Positions 1 through 11,939 of a stretch of 64,000 nt of DNA are shown in pieces (within the stretch, counting starts at the first letter, position 1; each line of letters begins with the position of its first letter). Origin of the DNA: Polytrichum commune (lineage: Eukaryota > Streptophyta > Polytrichopsida > Polytrichales > Polytrichaceae). Where the stretch lies: contig OX485803.1 of the NCBI GenBank assembly GCA_950295325.1, positions 64,433,554 through 64,497,553 on the forward strand, written 5' to 3'. Below the pieces are notes generated by a model. That model did not search any database and was not told the origin of the DNA. It worked only from the letters and a program-made list of their open reading frames with translations. Position numbers and translations under genes: made by a program.

Positions 1-219
1 GTTGGTCTAAGAAAGGTCATGAATCTTTGCCACATACAGGGCCTGCAATCTTACACCAAGGCACACAAGGCATAGGTTGAAAACGATCTGGCTAGATATT
101 AATATGTTTGCATGTACAATTCCTTGGTTGAGTAACCAATTCAGTATAAATCAACCAGGAAACAAATCACCTACTTGACCACATGAAAAGAGAAGTTGAA
201 ACGGATATCAGTATTGACT

Positions 220-2803
220 TCACAATAACAATCTCGAAATGGATTCATTTGCAAATGGGATCTCCCCAATCCAGAGACTAGAGATAAGGTTGTGATTAAA
301 ATTCTCAAACCCCAACTACACTACCACAATGACTACTACCTATAAAAGTAGTTCTGAAAATCCAATAAATTGATACACAAAACTTGTAGAATACCATCAA
401 ATTACTCGAATTGCTGAAGTAGAATATGTACCTGGAAGCACGGGATAGACCTAGTGTTAACGTGCCAACAATAAGTAATGCAAAGGGTATGCTGGCCACC
501 AAGGTGTTCACACGCTTGCCTCTGTGAACCCATGCAAAGCCTGAACTTGCTGCAAAATGCAAGATACGTCACTATCACCAAGTGCAATAATATATCCTGA
601 TTTCTACCCAACAATTCAATATAAGTACCTCGCCACATTGTTGCATCGCTTGGACAGTGAGAAAAACCATGTCATGAACCTTAATTTCAATGTTTGCTAG
701 GGGTGACTTAGACCCGAGGCCTTAATCCGGATCATGTGATTACTCTTGAGGTTGCGCTGCGTAAGGTCAGGATAATGCTAAGATTGAGTGACCTGCCTAG
801 CACTTGATTTCCAGTGCACCCTATATGATTATGGTCCACTTAATCATAGTTGGGGTATCCGGGTGACCTAGATATTTTCAACCAACCATGTGCAAAACCT
901 TGGGGAGATAGATGCGGGCTGGTTTGTCCGTGCCCATTCCATTATTTACCTTTGAAAGGAAAGAATAATCTTTAAGATCCATCCAATTCTCATGATGGCT
1001 GTTCCGTGTGTCTACATATTCAATTAGACCACCTGGAAGATAAAACAACACTATAATTCACGCTGGTGGTAACATTGGAATAATCTCATTTTATTCACTA
1101 CCATTAACTTTTGACGATTGTTAGATGTCTCTCATATACTCTACCTATATAGGATAAACAGTTGCAAATTCAAGGTGGAACAGTACTAATGAGTTCATTG
1201 AAGATCAAACTTACAAGATTGTTGTGATCGCCCTCCATGTGCTTGCGAACCTGTTTCATGCGCCACAACGTCCCGTTTAAATTAAAAAATTGATTAAGTT
1301 CGCCACTCGCATTCCAACTATCCTAATCTGAGTACACAAGTAAGTACTACCTTAAGGTAGGAAACTCATGTAGGTGACATTACCCCTCACTTTCTAGAAC
1401 CTGCTACATGCTGCAATCATAGCATTTCTGGGTGTGTAACAAAAGAACAGCAAGGGAGGAGCTAGGCAGAGAGGCATCACCAGATTTGAGGAGGTTGTAG
1501 GCTTCTGAAATCTGCACAAATTATACCGCACGACAATCAAAATTGTCAACTGACTCGCTCACTCCAAAATTAAGACTATATCTGAAGGTTGATATGCAAA
1601 TTCCCTTCCACTGCAAAAATATCCTAGTACGCTCTTGTGGTAAAGGAGGGAGAAAACTGGGGGACAGGTGAGAGGGAACTAATTGCATACGAGTGTAACT
1701 CTGATTCACCCACCAAAAATGCCCTGACATAGTATATAGACTGGAGATTGCTTCTTAGAGCGATTTGACACTAAATTTGGCGTCAAAGACTTTGCATTAG
1801 TCTAGTTATTAGTCTAGATTCGAAGTTTCCACAGCCTCCATGCACTCTCCCTCCAAAATTGCACAACCCATAAAATCTCGAGGAGCAAAATGAACAGAAC
1901 TATCAGTCTAAGAGCACTCGGAACATAATCTAATAAGATGTGAGCAGGGATTTTTACATGCTTGAAACGAGCCTCCGCTTCGAGCTTCACTTCAGAAGGA
2001 AATCGATCTGGATGGTTCTGCAATGCCTTCTGTTTGTATGCAGCTTTGACCTGCCATATCTCAATGCCCATCACCTTAAACCTGACCTTCAACACCTAGA
2101 TAACTTACCCCAAGCATGCAGTGAAATATAAAATAAGGTATGTGGTGAGCCTATGTTTCAGTGGTATATGTGTAATAACTATGGTATGTGTGATGATGAC
2201 ATTGGATCATGTGCTCAAAACATAGACATTATTTTAGGTTCAACAGGTAACGCAATTCGGAGTGCCTACCTATGTGATCAATTCAAGAGAAGGAGAATCC
2301 TCACTTTATCCCCTTACAACTTTTGCATCTCAACTCCAACTCTAAAACTTGAAATATCAATCTTCCCGATTTATCGCAATTGCAAACCGGACGAGCCAAA
2401 CCCCCAGTCCGATCCAACTGCCATTTTTGAAGGTTAGATCAGCTCTAGAATTGTCTGCTCCAGTTAGCGGTTTCGATGAATGACGAATATTGTCAAGTTG
2501 AGATGCAAAAGTGACAGGAGGTGTAAGTGAAAATTCTCTTTCTCTCGAAGTGATCGCATAGGCACTCCCAGTTGTGTTACCTGGTGAACCTAGAATAGTG
2601 CCTATATTTTGAGCAAACACCCTATGCGGTTGTAAAAGCCAAAAAAAATTTCAAAGCATTGAAGACATTTTCTTTGCCACTGTCTAAGAGCTCTTCGTGC
2701 AATTCATCACTAACTAAGGAGAGGCAAAATTCCAAAGGTGCACCTGAAGAGGGGTGGCGTTGTTAGGCAAGCCCAGGACCGCCCACGCATCTTTCGAATG
2801 CAT
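220..2803 (-). CDS. Small J-domain (DnaJ-like) protein with C-terminal membrane segment, spliced
   Basis: Spliced gene read on the minus strand: exons 2803-2744, 2050-1958, 1511-1481, 549-432 and a tentative last exon 277-220. All junctions are GT-AG and the phases agree (0, 0, 1, 2). The product is about 119 residues. Residues 1-62 form a J domain: AWAVLGLPNNATPLQ, then VKAAYKQKALQNHPD with the HPD motif at 33-35 that stimulates Hsp70 ATPase, then ISEAYNLL. Residues 76-97 are one hydrophobic span (SIPFALLIVGTLTLGL) after a basic stretch (HRGKR), as in small plant J proteins that end in a membrane anchor. It is therefore probably a membrane-tethered Hsp70 co-chaperone; which membrane is unknown. 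The start is the ATG that gives the family's usual short N terminus. The last exon (ending at the TGA at 222-220) is chosen by phase only; another frame there contains MNPF, reminiscent of the usual family ending, so the C terminus is uncertain. The gene identity is firm. Confidence 0.8.
1678..1773 (+). repeat. Dispersed repeat D, copy 1 (inside J-protein intron 2)
   Basis: About 95 bp beginning near TTGCATACGAGTGTA and ending near GATTTGACAC. It is clearly similar, in the same orientation, to 30311-30404. It lies in the intron between J-domain exons 2 and 3. No terminal repeats or coding capacity are seen; the origin is unknown. Confidence 0.6.
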
Positions 2804-3437
2804 TGCCTCCCCAACTCCGAGATCATTCGCACCCAACCATGCACCTCCTAATGGTAGCTGAAAGCTCCAAACCAATGACGTTCATTGCAATTCAAAGAGC
2901 TCGATTTCCCTACTCTGCTGCTGCGTCTTCATCCGAAAAGGGAGCACAAGAATCCCAGAATCCCAGAATCCCAAACCCTTCAATCCACCACCTCCACTCA
3001 ATCTCTCTGCAATTCGCTCTATAATGAAGTAGGCGTTGAGGCCCAAATTGGTTTGGGTACACGGACGCCTTCCTCAGATGCAATGACAAAGGGGAATGGA
3101 ATTGAGACGCAATTGTAGGGAGACGAGGAGATTCAACGATGACAGAAGTGGAGCTTGAACGACGTGGATTAGTCATGCCCGTCGCTCTCCTGCTCATCGT
3201 CTGCCCCAGCTGTGCTCCATTTGGCACCGAAATACCCCACAATCCCGGATTCCATCACAGCAGGGTGCAATCTGATTGCTCGTACAAGCAGACAGACCCA
3301 TTTCCGTTACCCGTAAGCAATTCGCATCAGTGTAGTACAAGTGTGGTACTGGAGTGATTTCTCACAAGTACTGGAAACCGATTTCACAACGTTTTCAAAA
3401 AAAATCATAACTTATTTTCAAGTTTTGCAGTGTTGTA
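2804..3437. other. Upstream region of the J-protein gene
   Basis: Gene-free stretch upstream of the minus-strand J-protein start; it should hold its promoter and 5' UTR. It is less A/T-rich than the DNA further out. Short reading frames occur on both strands but none resembles a known protein. No clear TATA box could be assigned. Confidence 0.45.
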
Positions 3438-3590
3438 GATTTTCAAAAGCAAGATTCTCTCCCACCCCATATCCATAGCGTAGGTCGACTTATGTCCAAT
3501 AACTGGGTGACGGAAATTTGAGTACATTCAATGTCCTTGTCAAGGAACCCAAATCCGTGTCTTTTTAACTTGCTTTTTTCATCATGCTGA
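3438..3590 (-). repeat. Dispersed repeat J, copy 1
   Basis: About 150 bp that match 45037-45193 in inverted orientation. Shared landmarks on the minus strand are AAGACACGGATTTGGGTTCC, then GTACTCAA, then GGGAGAGAATCTTGC. No terminal repeats are recognised; probably a fragment of an unidentified transposon. Confidence 0.6.
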
Positions 3591-3599
3591 ATGTGACGG

Positions 3600-4689
3600 T
3601 GACATGTGTGAAACTTCATGATGTTTTCCATCATGTTAGAAAATGTTGGCCACATGTGTGAAACTTCACAGCTTTAGGCATCGGAAATGGGTGTGTCTAC
3701 TCTACTTGAGTCTATTAGCTTTATCTCCTTGATTCATTTGCACTAAGATAGATGTGCCAAAATCCAACACAACAATAATATGGACACATGTATTTGAGTG
3801 GTGATGGGTTATGTGGGTCCCAACATCTAGGGCTTGGATCCTCGAGTGTTGGGTTAGTTTGAAATGTGATTGGGCCCTTGGACATACTATCTGAAATCAA
3901 AGACATGTGGTTGTAATTAGCTGGTGGCGACCATGTCATGGCAACCATTATACTGAGCCCGTAGTTTCAATTGTTTTGTAGCCATGACATGTTACATTTA
4001 AGTTCTCTTTTTGGGCAAGAAGGCGACTACACATGCACACCTTTGGCCAAGAAACCAATGAAACCAAGGCCTCTTACCCTCCCTATTTTTCCCTTCAGTC
4101 ATATTTTCAAAGAGCGGATGCCATTTATGAGAAACGCTCAATATATCCACACCGATTTGTTTAACTCAATTATTTTCACAAAGGCTAATCATAACATCAA
4201 ATAGCAATGCTCACAAGATACTGCTTAAATTCTAGCATGTTCAACTTCGTAGAAGGGAAAACTTTGAAACTCAAGGGTGACGCTAAAAAAATAACCATTT
4301 AAGAAATTTGTCATAGCTTTTGAGAAGTTAAATGCACCTTTGTAAAACAACATTATCCTATTCCTGATCTCTTTCAATTGTCAAGAGCCGCTGACATCTT
4401 TCTCCTAGATACTTGTGATAAAGGTGTATAAATCTCTCAATGCAACACCTCTATGCCCTTTCTTGTAGCTTCGCTTGTGTGAAGATTCAATCGTGTGCGG
4501 GAGGACTAGTTTTGGATATTGTTTCATTTTGGCACTGGTTTCGTTTGAATATTGGTAATTTGTGGTTGATATTGCTTGCTCTAGACTCATTGTGGTGGAT
4601 TTCAGAGGGTTTGGGCATGAGTTTGATGGTGTTGAATTTTGCCTTGATTTTTATGTCATCTTGGTTTTCGATCTGGCTAAATAAATTAT
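3600..4689. other. Gene-free A/T-rich stretch
   Basis: No gene, RNA or bounded mobile element recognised. Reading frames of 60-85 codons occur on both strands with no recognisable domain and no matching splice architecture. Confidence 0.4.
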
Positions 4690-5360
4690 GAGTTTGGTTT
4701 GTGGGAATGTGTAGGATTTAAGGCAAAGTGTGTCAGAGGCGCAAAAACAACAATTTTTCAATCAATTTGGATTAGTTGAAGCTTTTGTTGCTTGAAATTT
4801 GGCTCTAGTTTCATTTCAGCATTGCTGAATCTCAATTCAACATAGTCTAGTTTTCATTTTCATTTTGGAATTGTTTGCTTGGGTTTCAAAAAGGTTGTTT
4901 TTGGTTTTGGTCGTAGAAGGTGCAAAACTCATTGCTAAGTTTGGAGCTGCAAATACAAGCATTTTATTCAATCAATTTGGATGTGGGAAATTTTTATTGC
5001 TAAAAAATTCAATACCTTCATATGTGGCTCTTGTTTTTAGTTCAACATTGATAGTTTCCAATTTGGTAGAGTATGCCTGTGGATTCATTATGAAACTCTT
5101 GGTTTTAAATATTAGCAAGGCAAATTTTGTTTTAATTATGGAATGTATAGGGTTTAAGGCTAAATCCGAAGCCACAAAGACAAGTCCAATGCTTATTTTT
5201 TGTATATAAATGAAGATGAATTTGGGTGAAGGGAAACATCTGTTGCTTGTAATTTAGTAGCTTCATACGTGGCTTGTATTCTTAGTTGAGCATTGATAAT
5301 TTTTAGTTTGGTAAGGTTGATTCTACTTCCATATGTAGAAATGTGCAAGGCATAAAGCTT
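4690..5360 (+). repeat. Degenerate tandem repeat, about three units of 200-230 bp
   Basis: Three diverged units share the same order of landmarks: GTAGGATTTAAGGC at about 4711 or TAGGGTTTAAGGC at about 5148; CAATCAATTTGGAT at 4759 and 4970; TTGCTTGAAATTTGG or TTGCTTGTAATTTAG; then TTCAACATTGATAGTTT or TGAGCATTGATAATTTT. The 114-codon frame at 4865-5209 lies inside this array and shows no known domain, so I treat it as non-coding. Confidence 0.55.
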
Positions 5361-6354
5361 TGGAGGTTAAATATTATTCATTGGTCTTCTTGAGAATCCA
5401 AGTGAATTTTATGGGTTGGATCATTTTGTGATCATTTTCTCTTTATTTTTTTTGTTGATCGTTTTTTGTTGGATTTATTTTTATAGAATTCACTCACATG
5501 TGCTTGTAGATTCAATTACATGTGCTTGTGGATCAACTGTAAGCTATTTCAATGGGCTAGAAAGTTGTTTTAATGGCCATGTGAGCTTGTTGCGATATAT
5601 ATATATAGTTAGCTTATAACATTTAGTTAGCTTAGTTTTTAGGTTTAATTTTTGAATTGCTAGGATGTTTACCCTTTTTGGCTAATGAGTTGAAATTGGT
5701 ATATTATAGGGTTTGCACAACCGCATATAAATTATGAGGTGGATTAAGCTTTTGGATTAGAATTATTAAATTGAATAATTGAATGATTTTGGAATTGCAT
5801 ATTAGTTTTCTCAACTTGCTAAGGGAGAATAATCATGCTTGTAACATTAGCTCTCTAGATAAATATAAATATCATGCTAGATATAATTCCTTTTATCTAT
5901 AGCATCAGATTATTCAACAAAGGTGATGGTTTTCTTTTAACGCACCCATAAGTTGCAATTGGTGAAAGAAGTAGACATATTGATTTAATGTTTATTGAGT
6001 GTACTTATTACATTTTAGAAATAAAGTAACTTGTTGGTGCACGGGCCTATTTAATATTTAAAATATATCAGAAGACACACTAAGACATGGATGAAAATAT
6101 TTTAAACTTTGGATTTAATGGGGCCCTTTAAAATATTTATTTTATCAACAATAAAATTGACCAAATGACAAAGTAATTCAAATTAACATTTATCTTTGGG
6201 ATGGTTTTTAATTGCGTGTTTTCTTGGCATGAGCAATACATATGGCACACAAATATACTTATTTACTATCATTTCAAATATCAACATACATCTGATAAAT
6301 GGGTTCACCACTTCAATATATTTGTGCTAAATAAAATGAAAAGCTAGAGATATA
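5361..6354. other. Gene-free A/T-rich stretch before the pogo element
   Basis: Strongly A/T-rich, with no supported gene. It forms the left flank of the transposon whose TA target copy is at 6355-6356. Confidence 0.4.
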
Positions 6355-6356
6355 TA

Positions 6357-9300
6357 CCGTAGGTTCATAGCTGGTTCGACACATGTTAGCCGAATAAATA
6401 ATTAAAGTGGAAAAATTGCATTCGGCTAAAAATAAAATAAAATAAAATAAAAATCGATTTTTTCTACAAATTGTTTTTTAAAATCGGCTATAAATAAGAA
6501 TGTACATGTGAAATTTATTCAATTATTACAAATGAATGTTTTCTCATTCTCAAAAATATTCAAATGCCTTAAAATTTGATGTTTTTTAACCTAATTGCAG
6601 AAGATGTGACGGGTTAGTTGAACTTAACCTAAACCTATTTACCCTAATCAGGGTTTGAGGCTCCTTTGAACACTCTTTTCATGTGTTTGAGCTTTGAAGT
6701 GTGTTTGGTGAAATTTTGAGTGTTCCCGTTGTTTTGCTTGTTTGAGCTTTTAGTTCAAGTCAAAATGACAAAATCAAAGACTTTGAGTAGTATTTTCATG
6801 TCACTTTCCAAAGAAAAGATACAGCAGTCAATGGCACGTGATTTTGAGACTCTAAAGACTAAGATGGATGAGGAAGCGGCTTTGCAAGTAGAAGTGGTGA
6901 AGCGTCCAGTTGGAAGGCCACGAGGCACATTGGAGGCAACGTTGTTGACTCCTAAAGTAGAAGAAGAGGAGCCAACTTCCAAAAAACTCAAGGTTAGGGG
7001 TCATTACACTAATTGGTTTGAGCCTTCTCTTTGAAATCTCATTTATGCTGCTGTTAGAAAACATAGAAACATCAACAATGCATGCAAGTACTTGAAGATG
7101 ATGTACAAGAAACCGGGAGAGAGCTATGACACTTACGAGAAGCTTGCTAGAAGCAGTATGAATGAGTGGTTCACATCTACATGAGAACTCAAAGATGCTT
7201 ACAAGAAGTATGTAGATGAAGGATCTTCCCATTTCCATGGAGGAAACCAACATTGTCTTATTCTATCCAATCATCAAAAATTAAAAGAAGCTATCATTGA
7301 GATGCTACATGCACATAGGAAGGTGGGACAACCTCTCTATGCAAGATCAACCCGCAATCTCATCATCCCCTTTATTCAAAAGAGGGCTCCAGATCTACTT
7401 GTTCAAGAAAGCTCAACTTCATTCAAGGTATCACTTAGTTGGGTAAAGGCATTTGCTAGAAACGAGTTAAATTGGTCTTTTAGAAAAGCTACTATAACAG
7501 CAAGCAAATTACCAAAAGATTGGGAGCTACAAGGTTTAAGGATGACCCAACGGATAGCCTACTTGGTTAAGTACTACAATGCCCCATGTTAATTAGTGGT
7601 AAACACAGAACAGACCGGACTCCATCTTGTTCCAAGAGGTGGAACAAAAACTTGGGAAAAGAAAAGATCTAAACATATGGCTGTAATTGGAATTGAAGAC
7701 AAAAAACAAGTTACAGTAGCAGTTTCATCTTTATTATCGGGTAACATCTTACCTTTTCAAGTCATTTTCACATGAACAACAAGTAGGAATTTACCTCCTA
7801 TGAACTTAGGTCGGAAAACGTGTGAAGAAGTTGGGTGGTATATCACACACACTAACAACCATTGGTCCAATCTTGACTCTTGCAAGGCATTTGTTGAAGA
7901 GATACTTCAATTCTACAGACTCAAACAAATTGAAATTCTTGGACTCCCCATCTATACTCCTCTTATTTGGTTGATTGACTATTGGTTCGTTCATACCTCT
8001 ACAGCGTTTCTTACATGGTTGAAAGTGACTCATCCCTTAGTGAAAACAATATTTGTTCATGCCAACCGCACAAGTGTTCTACAACCAGCCGATGTTATCT
8101 TCCAACGACCTTTCAAGCATGCCTTTCGGAACCAATACGACAAATGGAGCATGAATCAAATATCTCAACAATTAGATTCATGGGAGGAAGAAAACATCAA
8201 GCTCGATTCTAAGCTAAGTGTTTAAAAACCTCTCTTATGTTCATGGTTGTATGAGGCTTGGCTTAATATTCACAAAAAACGAATGGTACAAATTAGATGG
8301 GAACAATGTGACATTACTAAAACTTTTCAACATGATTTTCAAGAGGTTGTCTTGTGCGCAAATTTATCAACACCACTTTTCAAGGAGGAAGAACCCAAAT
8401 AGAAGAAGTTACAAACAAGGACGACACAATAGAAAACATAAAGCCGGATACTTGCATCACAACAATCATGCAAGAGTCATTAGAAAGGGCAGTTGAGATC
8501 AACCGTTTACATGAAGCTCGAGTTTCATTTCTAAAGGACGCAACTAGAAGAAAAAAAAGTTCAATCTGTACAAAAATGTAAGTCTTTTGGAAGGTTCCGA
8601 TGTACAAATATTTGCAGAATTTAATGGAATGTTTTGGGTTGATTGCATTGATGATGTTTTTGCTGTGCAGAGGCTGTGCAAATCCTAACGAACATATTCT
8701 AGGGCCAAACTTCATATCCCAGATGGCCGAATCCCCACCACCACCACAACAACAATAAGAATTTGAACCTCCGCATCAACAATAACTCCTCCTCCACCAT
8801 CACAACCACAACAATCTTTAACCTCTGCACCATCTGCAAGTTCACCTGGATCTGCAGTAGTTTCATCTTCTACAAATCTCACACAAAGTACTGTAACCAC
8901 ATACAACCTCGGTGATACTGCTCAGACCACATCCCCAAGTGCGACTTAGAATCTGCAGAGTCCAAGTTTAGCCAGGTTAGCCAGATGAAGCAATAATCAC
9001 TGAGTTAGTGCAACCTTCCTCCATAGATTCATTACCATCTGCGGCACTTCGGAGTACTACCCCAAGTGTACATGGCTGCGAGATCGAGCTGCGGAGGAGG
9101 AGGAGGATTGAGTTGCTGCGGCGGAGGAAGATCACACTGCGGAGGAGGAGGAGGATCGAGTTTTGGAGGAGGAGCTGCGAGATTCCTGAGCTCTCACAGC
9201 CGAGGCTCCCCTGATTTCGAGGCGTTCTTCAGTTCTGTGTTGTGATTCCAAGGCGTTTATGCTCAAAATAGAGAAGCTCTTACAGATTCGTTTGTCACCA

Positions 9301-9540
9301 GGCTGTTACATTTGTTTATAGTGTGGAATGTGCTTCACAAGTGCAAAGTACCTTTTGATGTGACTTGGTGCCTTTTAATTTATTACGGCATCAAGAACAT
9401 AAATTTGTGTATTTATAATTTAGTTCGTCATATGTTGACTTTGATTTCAAAGGATTTCAACAACATTAAGTGATAATTTCCAAAAAAATCGACTTCTTTT
9501 TTTTGAATTATTTAGTGTCGGACCAGCTATGAACCTACGG
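6357..9540 (+). mobile_element. Pogo-like (Tc1/mariner superfamily) DNA transposon, full length
   Basis: The element is 3,184 bp. It is bounded by 26-bp terminal inverted repeats at 6357-6382 and 9515-9540, with 25 of 26 positions matching; the outer end reads CCGTAGGTTCATAGCTGG. A TA dinucleotide flanks each end (6355-6356 and 9541-9542), the target duplication expected for Tc1/mariner elements. It carries one transposase frame in the forward direction (see the pseudogene entry), followed by a CCACCACAACAACAA-rich stretch (about 8725-8900) and a purine-rich GAGGAGGAGGA stretch (about 9085-9180). Subterminal DNA on both sides contains ATCGA flanked by T runs. The ends are well preserved while the gene is dead, so it could still be mobilised in trans. 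Confidence 0.9.
6764..8400 (+). pseudogene. Pogo-type DDE transposase, inactivated by stops
   Basis: One continuous frame runs from the ATG at 6764 to about 8400 with no frameshift, broken by in-frame stops at 7032 (TGA), 7182 (TGA), 7590 (TAA), 7773 (TGA) and 8223 (TAA). An N-terminal AT-hook-like motif (KRPVGRPRG) precedes a helix-turn-helix-like region (SWVKAFARNELNWSFRKAT). The catalytic domain follows, with the family motif NxDQTG near 7602, LIDYW with its Asp at 7977, and LQPADVIFQRPFKHAFR with its Asp at 8091. The first catalytic Asp is Glu here (NTEQTG, codon 7608). Several TGA stops are consistent with C-to-T decay of CGA. The motifs match the DDE_1/pogo family. The protein is certainly inactive as encoded. 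Confidence 0.88.
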
Positions 9541-9542
9541 TA

Positions 9543-11159
9543 AATTGAAACGTCAAAAATCTTCAACGTCATAAAATTTCATGCCAAAAATTGAATTTTT
9601 ATTTCATTAATTTTGAATGCAAGTTCATATAATTTAAAAAAATTCAGCCATTCAATTCATAAAAAAATAAATTATTGAATCCTACAATCAAATTAGCTTG
9701 AAGCATTTACTAAATGATTCGGATAGATTAAATTCTTCTACATGTACCTCATTTTTTGAGTCAAATTATTTTAACATGCATAGGTTAATTTAAGGATATC
9801 ATGACATTCAAAGGTATGTAATAATTGACAAAATTGACATATAAAAAATATGTATGAAAGGCTTTAAGAGATCCACACATCCTATCTTTGTGATCTTACT
9901 ACAAATAAATGAAGATAATTATATTTATGACAAAGACAACGTATGATAATAGAGTGAGACATTGGACTTGTGGACGTTTATTAGAAACGGAAAATACTTG
10001 TATTATATAAAATTCTGATTTTAAAAATTTCATGTTAACTTTGTTAAGCTTATAGAAATTCATTATATTAAAATAAAAATAAAAATAAAAATATTTTATC
10101 AAAACCAAGCAAAGTTATTTCGTTTAACCAACATGACTACGAATTCAAATTATATTCAAATTTTGTAAATTTTCCATAATAATCAAATAATATGAATAAT
10201 ATGAATAAAACATTTTAATAAAACATTTTAAAACACCTCATATGCTTTTATTAGGTTGAATATATCACTTATTTTTAAAAACATTTACAAAGAACTAATT
10301 TATGCACTAATTTTGAAACTTAATTTATAAATTCTTATAATATATTAAAATATTAAAAATGAGTACTATTTTAGAAAATAATTAATATACATTATAAAAG
10401 TACTTTAAGTTAGTGAAGTGGTTCTGAATATTTTAATTGTATTTGGGCTAAATCTTAGAACCTAGTTTTTCTTAAATATATTCAAACATCATAGAATGAA
10501 TATATATATCTATATCTCTATATATCTCTATATATCTATCTATCTATCTATATATATATATATCTATCTATCTATCTATCTATATCTATATCTATATCTA
10601 TATATAATTTAACTATAAATTATTAAGAATAAGTCCTAAGAATATATCAATAAATTAGAATGAATGACATGATTATAGTTTTATTCATAATATCTGGATT
10701 AGTGCATATTGTATCAATTCATTTTTAGTGGTTTCTTATAACTTTAGCTATGTAACAATTTAGCATATGTTTGAATAATGACATCATTATTTAAGACTAA
10801 TATCACAAAAATAGATATTTGGAAAAATTCACTTTACATGTGAAATTTGATTAAAAATAAAATAATTTCTTTTGTTGTTGTGTTGCTTGAAGACAAGTCT
10901 CTTGCTATAAATTGTTTATTACAATTTGGAAAACAATTTGGTGCATTTGGAACAATTACAAGAAATTTATCGTTTTGTTTATTTGGTGTTGGTATTGAAC
11001 ATGTGTATATTTTTATATTTTATTCGTAAATGTTGGAATAATTTGTACTTATTGCATTATGATATGATTTTTATGATTATTTTAGGATAGCATTCCATAA
11101 AAATTAATAAAATTGAATAAAATTATGATTTAGAAAATGAATTTTCATTGTGGTAGTAA
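9543..11159. other. Very A/T-rich gene-free stretch
   Basis: Between the pogo element and the hAT-type MITE. Extremely A/T-rich with no coding signal. It contains the TATC/TA microsatellite listed separately. Confidence 0.45.
10497..10607. repeat. Compound TA / TATC microsatellite
   Basis: About 110 bp of interleaved TATA, TATC and TATATC units. Simple sequence, likely length-polymorphic. Confidence 0.9.
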
Positions 11160-11167
11160 TGGATTAG

Positions 11168-11759
11168 CACGGGTAGATCACTTAGTGCATTTTAAAAACG
11201 ACGTGCAGCATAATATAGAGAGGATTAAAATCATTTTAAATAAAAATTATAAAGGAATTCCAAATAATGAAGGGGCCATTAAATGTAGACAATCCCATTA
11301 TAAGTAAGCTAGATGGACATAAAACGTGGGCCATTATTTTTTTGTAAAATTAATATAGGGGTTGAAGATAAGGATCCTAGAAGGATCCTATGTGTTTTCA
11401 TCATAACAATGTTTGTAATGATATTACTTTGCTATGGTCTCTTATGTGTTTTCTTCATAACTCTGTTTGCAATGGTATTACTGTTTGCACCCTTCTTTGT
11501 TTCCATGCTTTCCCTCAACACTTGTCAATTGCGTTAGGAAGTAGATTAGCTTCTATTACTTAAAAGGAATATAGAGTACAAAAAATTGCAGTGACTTGGA
11601 CAATATAAGTAATGGAAGGGTGCAAACAAATGGGCCATTTTTGAAATTTAAGTAATTATAGGGAGGCTTTAATTCAACCCTTGAAGGTAAATAGCCCCAG
11701 AACAAAAAACCCCCAGCCGCACGTGGTGCACAAAAATGCCTTAGAGTGATCTACCCGTG
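11168..11759. mobile_element. hAT-type non-autonomous element (MITE), 592 bp
   Basis: Inverted ends beginning CACGGGTAGATCACT match for about 42 bp with small gaps (11168 inward and 11759 inward). A perfect 8-bp target duplication, TGGATTAG, lies at 11160-11167 and 11760-11767. An 8-bp duplication is the hAT hallmark. The interior has no transposase. It contains a short internal duplication, TATGTGTTTTC-TCATAAC, near 11388 and 11443. Confidence 0.85.
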
Positions 11760-11939
11760 TGGATTAGACAATTTAATACCTGAACTTAATATTAATAAAT
11801 CCTTATTTGTAATGTTACGAGGACCATGAGTGGGTTCCTAGGTAGGTCTTAGGCAAATGTACGTAAAACTAGTCGTTGGCGAATTCGAAGAAAATTGAAA
11901 TCTTCATTCGAAAGTTAGAATTTCTAGAGCATATCTTAA

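Noticed and set aside
1213-1335. Extra J-protein exon encoding MKQVRKHMEGDHNNL with a good GTAAGT donor
   Set aside because: Exon 3 (1481-1511) joins exon 4 (432-549) in phase without it, and the joined protein matches the family layout. An alternative exon remains possible.
4865-5209. Possible membrane protein of 114 residues
   Set aside because: It lies within a degenerate tandem repeat, has no known domain, and its hydrophobicity follows from T-rich DNA.
9008-9214. Arg-rich open frame (RRRRRIELLRRRK)
   Set aside because: Product of a GAGGAGGAG simple repeat inside the pogo element.
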